Positions 1 to 13,918 of a DNA stretch of 64,000 nucleotides are shown one piece after another; the first letter of the stretch is position 1, and the number at the start of each line of letters is the position of its first letter. The DNA is taken from contig OX359250.1 in NCBI GenBank assembly GCA_947179485.1, forward strand, positions 28,902,654-28,966,653, read 5' to 3'. Below the pieces are notes generated by a model. It worked only from the letters and a program-made list of their open reading frames with translations, ran no database searches and had not been told where the DNA came from. The DNA is from Allacma fusca (lineage: Eukaryota > Arthropoda > Collembola > Symphypleona > Sminthuridae). A program made the position numbers and the translations under genes.

Positions 1-271
1 CTTGGAATCGGATGAGTAATTTGCTACTGGTGATGCTTCCTGTAGAATTTTCGGCTATAGTTGCATGCCAAAATAATATAGAAACGAGTATTTATAGACA
101 TGTATGGTAAAACTAACCTTTCAGACAGTGAAATCAAACTAAAATTAGGGTAAAAGCCATTCTAACATTTTGCATGGTGTATAACAAAACTATGTAACCA
201 GGTACAATAAAAGTGATGGTGAAAATAGTTTAAAGCCTTGCATTAACGGATGTGTTTTGTTGTGTTTTCAG
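1..271. other. upstream flank of RNF13 gene, probably 5' intron
   Basis: No coding region is visible. A pyrimidine-rich acceptor (TGTTGTGTTTTCAG) ends at 271, so this stretch is probably the end of an intron in the 5' untranslated region of the RNF13-type gene, with a non-coding exon part from 272 to 402. The promoter would then lie outside the window. Confidence 0.4.
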
Positions 272-402
272 ACGGGCATTCCAGTAGGTGTTAAGGCTTT
301 ATTTGGTGGAACGAAATGAAGTCATGAAAAACTCTTGAATGTGTGCTTATGTTTAGTGGTTCGGACCAGGCTTTCCTTTTCGAAGGCATTTAAACACGGA
401 GA

Positions 403-2881
403 ATGTCTCCCTTATTTGTGATAATCGTTAGTGTGTTGGCTATAAACGCTCCATCAGTTTTAGCTACAATTTATGTCATTTCCGAAGCAACCAATGACAC
501 TGTGGCTGTCATGAAAGATCAGCCGGCAAAGTTTATACCCGATCCCGAATCTTTTACAGATTTTCAAGTAAGTTTTTGTGAAGCGACATTGTAAGATGAG
601 AGTTTTTATTTCCAATTTGTAGTGCAAAATTACTAATCGTACTTGTAAACCTGGGAATCTAGTCTTTTAGACTTCATTATTCGGATATGTAACGATTTAA
701 TTATTTTTGTGCTATTTGCAGGGTTACGTGGTTTATGCGGATCCACCGACTGCGTGTTCATCTGTAAGTATCGAATCTGACGTTCATATTGTCAAAACAA
801 CAACTTTTGTGTAATTTTTTATGCTTTTAATTTAGGTAAAGCCACCACCTGTAATTCCATCCTCAGCTCCTGTACGTTGGATACTGCTTGCCCGCAGATA
901 TGAATGCGACTTTCAAACTAAAATTGAAAATGCTCAGAACGCAAGTTACTTTGGTATTATTGTTCATAATGTTGGACTAAATTCCACCGAAGCGATGTGG
1001 GTTAAAGATTCAACCGGGCTAAATATTTTTGCTATCTTTATTGGGGAATATGATGGAAAATTGTTAAGAGAAAATTTCACGTGGGATAAAGGGTACTTGC
1101 TCTATAACGTAATCGTAGCACCGTAAAATTGAGTGTAAATTTTTAAGGCAAAAATGACGATGGATAATGCTTTATGTTACTTTGTAGGTTTTCGGTCCGA
1201 ATTCAAGATGATTTTTCGTTTAATGGCTACCTTCTTCCATTTGCAATTGTTGTGGTACTTTGTTTCGTCGTCATGCTTCTCTTTATGGTAAGATTGGTAA
1301 GGACCCAATAAGGACACATACTTACATACTTTAATTGTCAGATTAAGTGGAAGTATCGTTGAGAAAGTACTCATCTACATTTTACAGTATTGATTTTTCA
1401 TTATAATATTTTGCTTAAATTTTGCAACGCTTAAGATTAGTCTGGGTACTCACATAAACTATTTTGACTGAAAGTTCACAATAACACGAGCTTTAAGATC
1501 GTAAAAACAATATTACGGGGCACAGACATCAAACACTTTTGGACATTCACAAATATCAGTAATGCGATTATGGTATGTAGATCTATGTCCTTGCTGGGGG
1601 TAGCTTTTTAGCAACGGTTAACTGTCTTACTGTCTGTCTCAATGCGTACTCATACTAGTTAACACGATACTAATAACAAATTATTACTGTACATTGAAAC
1701 AACTGCTGCTGCGAAGTTAACCCCTCTCTAAATTAAGTTGTTATTTGTAGTTATGGCAACAAGTAATTCGCTGGGTTCGTGAACGGCGGCGGAATCGAAA
1801 ACGAAGACTGCCTGCCTCAGCACTGAAGAAATTACCTACACAGAAATGGACAAAAGGAGACCCGTATGAGACATGTGCGATTTGTATTGAAGATTTTGTG
1901 CTCCATGATAAAATTCGCGTTCTTCCATGTTCTCACGGTGGGTTTGTCGTTTTATTTCATTTCAATCTGGGGTGATCTGAATTTTTACGATAGAGAAGAA
2001 GTGATGTCGTAACATAACCATATGGATGTTTTTTTAGGATTTCATACGGATTGTATCGATCCTTGGTTAACGAAAGGAAGAAGAGTTTGTCCAATATGTA
2101 AGCGCAAAGTTGTGTTAGCAGAGGAAAGATTCTCAGAGTCTGATTCGGATTCTGACTCGGAGACAGCGCCTTTACTGGGTGCTTCGACTTCCCAAACACA
2201 ACCTCCGAATTCAATGGGTAGCACTTTTGTTCAGCAAAGAGTAAGTTGGATTAACTGTAAAAGTTCCATGAGAGAAGATTTAAGTCTTTATAGAGAATTT
2301 TGCAAGTTATATTTGAATTGCAGGAAAATCCTTTCAGAAGAGCCCAGCGACGTATGCGAACACGCCCGCAGCAGCGATCTGTTGTTATCCCAGATTCAGA
2401 ATCGTCTAGCGACGATGATTATGCGAGTTCATCAGATCCAAGCAACGTGAGTAGCGGAAGCCACAAGAGCATTGTGGCGGAGGTACACTTGTCGCAAAAT
2501 CATGCATCTGGTCCTCATCCTTGTCAAGTAAACATCGACGGTGCACTAATTTTGACTGACCAATTAGCATCATCGGTTGCTTCTTCGGCAATTGCAGCAG
2601 ACCTTGAGGGATCGACTATCACACAGGGTGATGGTGGTGGAGCGTCTGTACTAATTCAATCTCAGTTGCCTAGTAGCAGTAGTAATGGAGTATCACAGCC
2701 CACAGATAATGAAACACATAATATAAACGATAACTCTGGTCCTATGGTCGTTAAAGTGAACCCATCCGATTCTCAGGAGTTACCAGCTGTGACCCCAGAT
2801 TTTTCTACTTCGTTCTCAGCTGACATGTCTACAACTGATAATCCCACAATCAATTCAAGTTTTAACAATGCCATAATGTGA
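403..2881 (+). CDS. RNF13: RNF13-like PA-TM-RING E3 ubiquitin ligase
   Basis: Membrane-anchored RING-H2 ubiquitin ligase of the endosome/ER family that includes RNF13, RNF167 and Goliath. Seven coding exons join in frame: 403-567, 722-763, 836-1092, 1188-1287, 1751-1937, 2038-2240 and 2324-2881, giving 503 residues (human RNF13 has 381). Seen in order: signal peptide (MSPLFVIIVSVLAINAPSVLA), protease-associated luminal domain (about 40-155, with FTWDKG near its end), one transmembrane segment (about 168-188), a basic stretch, then a C3H2C3 RING from C230 (CAIC...LPCSH...FHTDCIDPWLT...CPIC). After the RING come an acidic ESDSDSDSE run and a PLLG dileucine-like motif, both also present in human RNF13. 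The Ser/Thr-rich tail of about 200 residues is longer than in vertebrates. Polyadenylation signals lie at 3333-3338 and 3406-3411. Exon 3 is assumed to use the phase-correct GT at 1093. The family is sure; RNF13 versus RNF167 is less so. Confidence 0.93.
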
Positions 2882-3411
2882 AACCAGTTCTTAACTATTA
2901 TATCTTGATATTCTGTCATTTTTCAGCTAAAAATAACAATTTTATTCCTATTCGTAACGCGTTTCGTAAATCCGTTTGGTCTACCATAATCATGTACAGT
3001 ATGTTACTAGAGGTTTTGCCCCTAAAACATGTTTTCCATTTGAACAAAGTAATGGCCAATATATTGTGTGTGCAATTACCCTGTGTCATGAATTAATTTC
3101 CGTAATTTTGCTGAAGTTAAGTCTCAAGATAACCTGTTTTTGTTGACATTAAACCCGCAGTCTAGGTCGATAATCGAGGAGTTTTTAGTTTCATTTTACT
3201 TCGGTGCGTGATAAATAGACGTTATATTTCTAGTTCGTGTCAGCGTTTCGCTTAATATTATTGTGAGTACACATCCAAGCAACTTTCTGGTGTTTTTGTG
3301 TTTACCCTTGTGTAATCGGAGAACGGTTTCATAATAAAATCATTTTTAGCAAACCTTTGTATTTCTAGTGCTTGATTTGGACACTTTCCAGAATATATGT
3401 TGTAGAATAAA

Positions 3412-5472
3412 TCAGTACCAATTAACCATAGTTCCTGGTCACAGCTGTACCTTGCCTAAAACCAGTGAGAATTACTACCGTGTTTTTGTATATATATGTA
3501 AATAGTCTTCACCGCAACTCCAAGAGTTTTCCCAACACAGCCTGACATTTTAGGGACACCACAGTTTAGCTGATAAAGTTGTTTTATGTTATGCTTACGC
3601 CCAACCTAATAACTTGATTATATTACATATTGCATAAGCAGAGAGGAGACTATAACATTGAAGTAGAACGCCGACACGTATGGTTGAACCTGAAATCAGA
3701 TTAATTAATTAATTTTGATTAAATTATGACAACCTAGTAGCCATAAAGTTAGAAATCTACTTGCACAAGCCAATATAATCACATGGTCGCTTTTTAAAAG
3801 TAAATTATAATAGTTACGTCTAAAAGCAAACTCCATAAAAAGCCTAGTACTTACTTACGTATCCAATCCATTTAACAAATAACCCTTCCAGAGTGCCTCA
3901 TGCCGTGCTTCCATGTACATACGTAAAAAACTACTACCAATAACAATTATTATTGCATAAAAGCATGCGAGCAACAACTGTTCTCATCACCACCACTCGA
4001 TATACGTGTGCGTTCCCATTAAGACAACATTCGGTACACAGGGAATTGTGAATGTGACATGTTATGCCTGTCGCTCATTCATAATAGGGCACTTATTGTT
4101 AGTAAATACTACTTACACTTACACTATTTGTTACCTGTCTCTTGCTGCAGTCCGCAGTAAATTACGCTGTCAAAACTCCAAACCATTTGAAGTTGAAACT
4201 CGTGGATTCGATTAAAATCCCATTTTGTGCTAACAAAAATGATTTGAATGTAACTTAATGTGTTTCCGGTGGAAATCTCTACTTGAGGAGTACTAAAGTA
4301 CTAATTGTCAGTAGTAAGTACTTACATGACCACACACTGATAATAAAACCTCTTACAACCATTATGCAGCTACAAGCACTCCTGGTTTAATTCTCTTGCA
4401 AGATCGGCACACTCAAAAAAAGTCATAGTTTAAGTTCTATTTCGTGTGAGATAAACAGGGAAGATTCATTATCAAAAACTTCTTCGAGTGAAAATCTTTT
4501 CTTTAATTTTCAGAATTTTTGCAAAATAAATATCTATCCTCTATAATAGATTCTGCCGTAAAAACGCCTCCCACTCCCAATAGAATGCTAGCGTCGTTAC
4601 TGGGATTCATGTCGTTTGAAGTAATTACTAGCTACAATGAAAAACGCTTGTGCTCACAATAACTCCTATTGTTATTTTCAAATAGAGTAGATATTTCATT
4701 CATTATAAAAATATACTCATTGTAAAAAGAAGGTACGCAATTGAAGCAAATATTTACTTTTATGTAGTGCAATTTCATTAGAAAATTCATAATGTCAAGA
4801 GAGAGCTTCGATACTACTAAACTACTAGAAATTTGGTTTAGTAGTCAGGTTAGTCTAAATTTACATTACTAATTTTAAAGTAAAGAATTGACTCACAAGA
4901 GTTTTATACTTCTTGTCGGAGATAAACTGATGTTCCATTCCATGCCTTTTTGTTGGGAAACCTCAAGTTCTGTTTCTTTTTGCCCTTGCGATCCAATTGT
5001 CAAAACAGGCCTGCCTAATATAAATATAACTCGGAATCCGAATGTACTTTGCCCCAGTGTAATAAGTTAAAGGCAGGCACACTCCTAATTAAAATGAAAT
5101 GTAAATATGAACACATGACAATGCATTCATTAAAAAATGCCGGAAATATTTCTCGAAGGTACTTGTATGTAGTTGCTTTTGTTACGGCTTGCCCAATCCC
5201 CATAGTCGCAGCCCGACAAACATGAATTTTTTTTAAAAAAGGGAATAACTATGGCAAGGCTAGCGACATATATTTATAATGTATTTTCTTTTAGCATCTC
5301 TATAAGTAGATACTTATATATATTTACGAAACGTTTTTTACTCAAGGAACGTTCTGAACTGAACATTTTAAAGTGAGTGTGGATACAGTACTCTCATGCT
5401 TTTTTGTTTAAATAAATGATGAAATCAATCTTACCAGTATCACAATTGAGGCTTGAGAGTAACAAAATATAA
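3412..5472. other. intergenic, no gene recognised
   Basis: AT-rich DNA between the RNF13 3' end and the 3' end of the secreted-protein gene. Short open frames here show no codon pattern, splice context or recognisable motif. I see no structured repeat beyond short AT runs such as the TTAATTAATTAA stretch near 3703. Confidence 0.5.
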
Positions 5473-5632
5473 TTTATTTGAAATACTTTAAGGTACATGT
5501 ATATGGTAAAAATACGATCATCACGACCCAACGCTCAGTAAACCCACACTAATTCCAATGTTATCCTTGTAAAATCCCCGTCCTGTGATATTGTCAAAAA
5601 TTATATGGCAAATTGTAGAGATTCTGTATATC

Positions 5633-6391
5633 TCATGACAAAATAAAATGAAGCGTAGGTACGGCAACGAACCTCCGGTAGTAGAATCTAATGGGACCCG
5701 GTCGGGGCGGCGGATTTGTGTACGGTTGGAACCGATACACAGTGCGACAATAACCCCGGTTATCCTTTCTCTTCCCGGGCGGGCAGGATCTCTCAGGAAC
5801 AATAATCATAGTTTTACTCCGAATGATTTTTGTCTCATCTTCATTACCATTCTCATCCAAAGGGATTTGAGGGGGTAAATGTAAATTGTCTATTCTTGAG
5901 TCCGCCGGGTCTTCAAAATGATCAAGTGGAGGACCATGTCCGTGATGGTCATGCTGTGGCACGATATTATTAGACTCCAGTAGTGTATCATCGTACCTCG
6001 TATTTCGGTAGTTGAGGAACAGTCTTTCAGGAGATTCTTCCGGTGGGAATGGTCTCGGTGAGATGGAGTGCCGGCAATTAATATTCCGTGAGTCTATGAA
6101 CGCATGGAATATAGAACAGAGTCTCATTTCGTGAACTCTCCCATGAACATCTCTCGTCTCTTTATTTCGTCCACTACTCGGCTCATAGAAAATATTCTCA
6201 TCTGAGGAGCCCGCCCCAGACAGGTTCTCTGAACTTGAGTCCTCCGGATGGTCAAAGGGCAAAACAGGTACCACTGGAGACTCATTTGTGAGTAAGGGAT
6301 GAGGAAGGTTCCACACTATTTGACTTAAATTTGACAGAACTATTGTGTAAATAAAACTACTGAAAATCAGACTGCCCCTGGTGTCATACAT
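5633..6391 (-). CDS. putative secreted arthropod protein with CPPGx(n)C tail motif
   Basis: One uninterrupted frame of 252 residues starting at a true ATG (complement of 6389-6391). The N-terminus is hydrophobic (about residues 7-25) and fits a signal peptide. The middle is acidic and Pro/His-rich, with DHHGHG and PPxxPLDENGNEDE stretches. Near the C-terminus is an IIVPERSCPPGKRKDNRGYC segment followed by RTVYRF. This matches a motif I know from small arthropod secreted proteins of unknown function, of the general form vP...CPpGxrxDxxGxCrxvf. A minus-strand AATAAA (plus TTTATT at 5473-5478) lies 155 bases past the stop. No biochemical function can be given. A 5' non-coding exon is possible, since no clear promoter is seen. 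Confidence 0.7.
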   Translation of the reverse strand: MYDTRGSLIFSSFIYTIVLSNLSQIVWNLPHPLLTNESPVVPVLPFDHPEDSSSENLSGAGSSDENIFYEPSSGRNKETRDVHGRVHEMRLCSIFHAFIDSRNINCRHSISPRPFPPEESPERLFLNYRNTRYDDTLLESNNIVPQHDHHGHGPPLDHFEDPADSRIDNLHLPPQIPLDENGNEDETKIIRSKTMIIVPERSCPPGKRKDNRGYCRTVYRFQPYTNPPPRPGPIRFYYRRFVAVPTLHFILS

Positions 6392-6394
6392 GGT

Positions 6395-9300
6395 AAATAT
6401 AGACGATTTAAATACTTCTACTCTTCACCAATCAGCGTCCTTAGACCACACAAAAAAAAACAAATCCAGGGTTTTTTGTTTCACTTCTTTGACATTGGAT
6501 CACCGGAACTTGATTTTAAATAGGCACAGAATAATAAAAAAAACTCTTCCTCCGCCAGCTTCGTCGTCCTTCCAATTAAATTCTCGGGGGTGAATATAAC
6601 CGAATTACTTGACTAACTGCATATCTTCCAGGATCTTGGGAAAAAATTACCGGAACCTATAAACGACAGGGAAGAAAGAAAAAATAGAGAAGCATTGGAG
6701 ACTTGAGGAGTTGAGGAGTAGTACTATAATAAAAAAAATACTTTATGAGTTGTTATGGCTATATACCCTCAACGACTTGGTCCACGTAAGATTTCCTGTA
6801 TGATACTTGAGAATTGAGTTACCTGCCTTGTCGGCAGGATCTAACTTTTGATGTGGTGGGAGCTTGGTCCTCAATTTGACACTCGGGAGCTATTAATAAG
6901 AGATCGTGGGTTTTAGTGCTGATCATGACGACCATTCGTCTCGCACCCTCAAGAGTGACTTGTTTGTTTCGAGTCGAATTACAATTACAATGTGCTTAAA
7001 GAACGTTCTTTTTCCCTTTCATTGTCCTGCTCGCATGTATCAGCTCAGTATGAATTTTTCCATCGTCAACAACAACAGCGTGCACCACAATCCTAACTAT
7101 TACAAGGTACTCTGACGATGATTCAAACGCCTGCCTATCACTGCTGTCGTCCTTTGTCCATTACAGGATCAACTACCATCGTAATTATCTGCAGCATTTG
7201 TAAGTACTCTGCTAATAGGTAACGTACAAGATCCTAGCAGTAGGTCGCCTCAGAAGTTTTTTTTTTGCGTGCAGTACTTACTTACTTATACACTTCATAT
7301 GACTAATTATGTATATACACCTCATAACAATTTTTACATTTATTATGCCGTTCATGTGTGTATGTCTTTTCCAATCTATTCAATTCAAATCGCATATTAC
7401 CCTTTTAACTTATTTACCTCCTGATAGTAATCTCGTTTGAGTTTTTGAAGATTTTTCATTTCACTTTGGTTCATAGCTTAAATATAGGTACATCCAATAG
7501 TCATATATGTACGGAGGACTATCTACTGACTGGGAAAAAGGAGCTCGTGAAGCGTTCATATATCCATTGCATATTGGCATTGACAAACTTATTATTATCT
7601 GAAAAACTTGCAAGCCTTCGAGCATCTACGAGCACCACTGACGTTACAGATATTCTAAGAATTGCCTTCAAATTTAATTAATTTGAAAGAGCGGACCCTC
7701 AGTTACGGGCATGCGAGATATGTGAAGAGCGAATCTACCCGTAGCAGTCGAGTCCAATCCACTATTGCCATTTGACATATACACTTAAAAGGTTTCATGT
7801 AACGGTTGCCCAAAACCATAATTTGATTAATCGAAAAAACATTTGACTTGCGGCTCAATTACCAAAGTGTCTATATGGATGCGTACAGCACAGTATATAT
7901 AGCGTGTAGGATGGGAAATATAAAATCATCTCGTAAAGTGCTTCGAAGATATCCGTTGGGATGAGTCCAGGTGTATCTATGGATCTACAGTATATGCCGC
8001 AAACTATATGTACTTTTACGATTGCTACTCTCAATTAGACAGAAACAGTGGTAATGACAATGACGTATTTTTTACCGTCTGAAGTTACTCAAGGTATGGA
8101 ATGCAAAATTCTCATTGAGCATATATCTATACCACACCTACCAGAGGAATCCCTTACATGGGACATTCCCAATTGGAAGAGGGAATTTACAGTATGGATT
8201 TTGTTATGTAGATACATGTAATTAATTATATATGTCTGTATTTGCACAAGATCTCAAATGAAACTGATACAAGTCCACATTTTCAATCAAGTGCACTCAG
8301 CTGAATGAGTATTAATTAGGAGTCGTAAGTGAAGTATGTGAGTTAGAATCAAAGGATACAGGTCTCTAATAAAATAGCTATCATTTGGAAATTGTTTCAG
8401 ACTTGCACTTTACAAACTGTACATTCTTGGTTGTTGTTCTTCAGAGTAGAGGTAAATGTCCTACTCCCCTTGGCTTCATTATTTAACCATTTTCTGGCCT
8501 ATACTGGCCTATATAGATGCTCATGCTTTGGTCATTTCTGCTAACCATAACCCACTGACCAAATAATTATTCTACAGGAAAATGAAAGTGACCGGGGATC
8601 AAAGTTCAGCACACTGTGTACCTATATATGTACGTCTACACTTATGATGCTCATACAATTATGAGTTATGGGCGGCTGTATGGTGTATGGTAGATACTCA
8701 AACTTGGAAACTTTTAAAGTTCCGAAATAAATCATTAGTCGTTAAGACATTTGACGGGTGGGCGGAAAGGTCACATTCTTGTTATATTTAATTTACCTGC
8801 ATACAACTGTAATTACGTATGCACCAATTAATCCAAACCTAGCGAATTACTGTTTATATTTACAAAAATAACAACAGGACTCGGGAAAAGCCATTTACTG
8901 CAACCAGTATCATTTTCCTGTAATAATTATTCTATCCTATGCTTAAGTACTACAGACCGGGTAAATTGTTAAGTCGATTAAAGGAACTGCAAAAAACAAT
9001 TATCGCTCCCTCTTTGACCTTTCGTACGCTTGCCTATGACTGCCCTGTCAGAGAATTTGCTTTCAAAAAATCAAAATGTGCCCCTTTTAATGACATCTGC
9101 TCCCAGTCAGTAAATCACACCATGTTTACTTACATACTCGGAAATTGGATACGCTCTTATGTGCTTACAGTAAATTACTCTTAAGTGCTCTACAGTAAAA
9201 ATTAAGTTACATATGTCCGTCGGATGTTAGTAGACACTTGTGAACACACTATGCTAGGAATATCTTAATAAACATAGAGCATATTTCATTTTAGCCAGTG

Positions 9301-10197
9301 AATGTTCCCTATAGCTATGAGATCCTTTTATATTCAAGGGGTAATAAATAGTTTTGGAATGGTGGTAAAATGAATTATAGTGTTCAATAAAAGGAGTATG
9401 GGAGTTTTTTTTTACAAATTATAAAGTACCACATAGTATATACATGTACCGTCAAGTAGGGAGTATATGCTCTGACGGCTTAAAAGTAAGTTGCAGTTAA
9501 ATACTTATTCTATATAAGTGTGCCATACCTGCATCTGTGGATTATTCGAGGATTTTTCTAAAATTGATTATGACAGCCAAGAGATATTAATTTGCATTTT
9601 AATTAGAACTTAGTCTTCGATTTTTATAAAAGTTACTGAACGCGGGCATAGCTAGGTGTATAGACCAGTGTGATGTATAGAAGGGGCTGTGGCATGAGCA
9701 ATAACAAGAAGTAACCTTAAAAAAAATGACATGGTGAATTCTCTATAGATTATTATTATACTCACAACAACACCTGATTTGTTACAGCCATTGATAGTAT
9801 TACGTTACTTATATGGTTCTTGTGGGAATATAGGTCGCCCCAACTCCAACAACGTTGCAATTCCCAATCGTATCTTGAGAGTTGCAAAAACCATAAAGCA
9901 CTTATTATTTCATATTTATTAAGTTTATTATACTCTCACGAAAATTGTTTTTACCGTACGGATCTATATACTGTGTAATAATAGTAGTACAGGTCTTGAC
10001 TTACGTCATCATCATACTTCCACCAGAGTGGTAAAAGCATGTGCTCTCTTGTTGTTAGTGACATTCAATTGAATATTCACTTTGTTAGCATGCAGTTAGC
10101 GTCCACACTCAAGTCAAAGGGAACTACTCACCTGCCCTTGGACATTTAGAATTCTAATCTTTCTCAGTTTCGTTCTGCCTTGCTTAAACTATATAGG
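6395..10197. other. intergenic, no gene recognised
   Basis: AT-rich sequence with no frame over 82 residues and no plausible exon. It should include the promoter of the minus-strand secreted-protein gene just right of 6391, but I cannot point to a TATA box or initiator. Nothing else structured was seen. Confidence 0.45.
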
Positions 10198-10199
10198 TA

Positions 10200-10373
10200 C
10201 AGTGCACTCTTCCTATAAGGGATGCTAAGGGGACCGGAAGATTTTATCCCTTATAAGGATCATCTTCCATACCCCTAGTCTTCAGCAATAGTGAGATGGA
10301 TTTGGGACTGTGGATTCCAATCCCTTATGTCCGAAACCCTTGTAAGGGGATCCCTTATGAAGAGCATGGACTG
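10200..10373. mobile_element. Tigger/pogo-like MITE (Tc1/mariner superfamily)
   Basis: A 174-bp non-autonomous element flanked by TA on both sides (10198-10199 and 10374-10375). Its ends are imperfect inverted repeats: the left starts CAGTGCACTCTTCCTATAAG and the reverse complement of the right starts CAGTCCATGCTCTTCATAAG; both continue GGGA. The CAGT terminus plus TA duplication is typical of Tigger/pogo-type elements. Internal short copies of TCCCTTAT in both orientations repeat the end sequence. There is no coding capacity, and the divergence between the ends suggests it is not recent. Confidence 0.75.
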
Positions 10374-10375
10374 TA

Positions 10376-13300
10376 CCTGCAAAGATGCTTCTGGCGGATG
10401 TGCACTAAAGGCATTTATTAATTTTTCAAGTTTGCATTTTCTTGAGCAGCCGCTCCTGATTAAATTCCGTTGACATTGTTGCACGACAACTATTACTGTT
10501 AAATCTCAAGGATGACATCAAAAATCAGGTAATTTTACTCATGCAGTCTTGAGCCGAATAGGTATCCTCCATTACCTATTCTACATAATGCTTACAAATT
10601 TTGTGCTCGTTGACAGAGTCAGTTGTGTGTAGGTGAAATATTTGAGGATCTCCTTCCGCAAGAGCGGTCATTTCACCATTGGAATGGCCAAATCGGAAGT
10701 GGGAAAAGTACTTTACTCTGTAGAACTCTACAAAGAAAGTCATTTCCTGGTAATCCCATAAACTGCTGGTAATTCCTCGACACGCACTACCCCCGTCATC
10801 AGGTGATCACTTGGAAACGTTTGCAAAGCTCCCTCAATAAAAGATGACGAGGTGATCGCAAGGAAAGACAGCAAATAGAATTAAAATTTATTCGAGACGG
10901 AAAATATATCTTCGAAACCTTCGCTATGTATATATGAACATTCAGGGTAGAGAATTCACGAGCTTAAAAAGAATAGGTATAGACTCCGCCAGCGGCTAGT
11001 TTAACATCAAAGATGACAGACAGACAGTTAGGAACGTATGATGACAATGGGTCGTATCGTTATTACAAAATTTTGTAATGGTATGCTAATGTAGTAAGTG
11101 ATGATGGAGTAGGTACAATGTAACCTAAAGAGGCCGACATAAAATCAAGAAGTTAAGTGTAGCAGGGCCAAGAGCAAAGTGAAAGTTATGCATGATGTGT
11201 ATGACAGCCAGCGGACCGTAATATTTTTAAAGGTCTCATAATTGTCCGCTGAGCCATACTATGACATTACTGACTGAGAATGAAGGTAATGAAATAATAC
11301 TGTACTTTCATAAATATTGATGCTTCTACCAATATTTGGAGAACAAGGTAGTCTCTAATCAATACGTCCATATCATGTACATATGTCTCTTGCTGCACTG
11401 TGTAATAGTACTTTTAGATCTATACTGGGACAATGATGCACACGTTGTGAGTGCCTATCAAAAAACTATAACGGCTGTATAGGGGAGTACAGAGAGAGGG
11501 TCATCTGCGACATAAAAACAAGTTTTAATATTCACTGGGCATAATTATTATTGACAGTGAATATTATGCTTCTGTTGCCGAATTTTAAATGGTTCCGTAA
11601 TGGACGTCGCATTCTTTCCACAACTGCAGTGGAACTATACCTGAATTATTTTCCGCTGTTATAACGGATGACTGTGCTTACCGGTATTTAAAAGATTAAC
11701 GATGTTTACCTAAGGACACGGTATTAACTCCAAAATGTTGACAGAATAAATAAACAATAATTATTAGAAAAAAGTATATGCAGTTATATGAGTGTTTTAT
11801 CTATTAGTTGGTGTGAAGTTAATTATATTATGATTATGTTAAAGTTAAGTGATGATGTATAATTTTTGAGGAGCCTCTTATCCTTAGTATCTCCATCTGT
11901 TCTGTAAAGGATTTTGAAACGTTTACGGAAAATTTTGACTTAGCACCTCTTACTTCAATAAAAAAACTCAATTACTTCCACATTTGAAACATTTTGCAAA
12001 AAATGGTCCCTGAAAATAATTCGGACTTTGTAGACATGGCAAAAATAATTTTATACATCTTAATGCAAAATGCAACTATACCCGCTCTACAGTTCCCAAC
12101 CATCCAAATTACATTTACAATTGACATCTTCCGCAGCAACGGCTCAACTGTTACATGTAAGTATCTTAACGAAAAGGGCGGGTTTAAACTGATGATGGTT
12201 TTTTAATGACAGACTTCATACCAGAAAATTTGGATGAAGGACAGAATCCGTATTAGTGATTTTTATGATTTTTTCAGCTAATTTCTAGGATTGACTTACA
12301 GCTGTCGTCATATGAGATGGCGACAACAAGCTTGAAGAAATATATTTTAAAAAATTCAAGTTATCAGTAACTTACTGTTAAAGTTTCTCTTGCATATGTG
12401 GTTTTACTTTTATGAGAAATATTCCTTGTTGTCCATAAATTTAATTTATTATATTTCTGTACTTTTTCCGGAGAAAAAACATCTGAACTAGTTGATTTGT
12501 GTTGCATGGAAAGTTCCCACTACTACAGTAGTTTCCCGAAAAATGATGAAATTCTCAATTTAGTGCCCTAATCAGCAAATAAATGTCTCCGGCAAAACTA
12601 TGAATGATGGTTTTACTAAATGTGTAACTTTCGAGGAAAGTAATTTGTTACTTATGTAATTGAAGGTGTGGACAGATATTGTATGCCTCGTGGGTGCAAA
12701 CGGACTTTTGAGAGAATGGAAACTTGGCCATGATACTTACTTTGGAAAAGTGCCAGAAGGATTGTAACCAAAACCAGACGTACTACATCACTGCTGACAT
12801 TTTCCGAGGTCAGAAGTCAGGAGTCTTTGTTCCCAACAATTCCCCCCACTAAGTCCAAACACTTTTAATACAATTTAAATACAGAAAATTTCCTAGGATT
12901 TGATTTCGTTTTTAAATTATTTACAATTTTGTTCGCTACTTTTTAAAAAGGACCATCTGCATTTCGGGAATAAGCCTGTAAACATAAATGGAATCTCTGA
13001 AGCAAATCTTAGTTATTGATGCGTTTAAAATTTTTGCCATAGTCGATTTGTTACAATTCCTTTTTTTAGAACCACAAGTTGATGCAGTAGTCGTAGCACA
13101 ATCTGTTAATTCATTTTCCACTGTGTGTAAGTATCTGTCACAGGTGGAAATGTAGACCGTTTTTACGATATTTACTCGTTGCTTACAATTAAGAAGGAAA
13201 ATACATAATTCTGTGGTAACACATGAAATTCACTCCCACGTATTTGTTTTGCAGTTTGTAATCTTCGGGTCTTTCATGTTTACATCAATTATTACTGAAT

Positions 13301-13910
13301 AAACAAAGTCCAAATATATAATTTACGTTACTTCCACCATTCATAAACTCATCTGAAGGTTACTCAATAGATGGCCTCATTTCGTTTGCAGCAGCGTTGG
13401 TTGGTGTGTCATGATAAAAGTAATTAGTATTAAATGTCTTTAAGTATTTTATAAATAAATCTAGCGTCTGAAGCTTCGGAGGATTATACATTAGAGTTTC
13501 AACATCGTAGAAAATTGAATGCTTACTTGACTAGGTCGTCTTTTTATCTAAGCATAGATTTGTTTTAAATTAGCTCATTAGCACATCAGGCACGGAGGAC
13601 ATCTTGTCACAACTCAAGAAATTAATGAAAGCTACTGGTGATTACCCGGAGCAACTCCTATTCCAATACTTTTACTATATATATTCTGGTAGCATCCTGA
13701 GCTATTAAGATAAAAGAAGAAAGCCTGATTGCGTTTTAAAACAATGGGTGGTCCAAAGCAATTCAAAGGTTCCTCTTTTTACAAAGTTGGAAATAGACAA
13801 TTACTAAAAAAATTATGGAGACAAAGCGCATGAAGTAAATGTACAAACACTGAAGTGCACAATAACAATACACTTGATTTTAATAATTAATTTGTTCCAT
13901 TGTCTAAAAA
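10376..13910. other. intergenic, no gene recognised
   Basis: AT-rich DNA. Frames here are short and lack splice context. A short perfect palindrome (ACAAAATTTTGT) occurs near 11065. Nothing else is supported. Confidence 0.4.
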
Positions 13911-13918
13911 ATAAAGCA

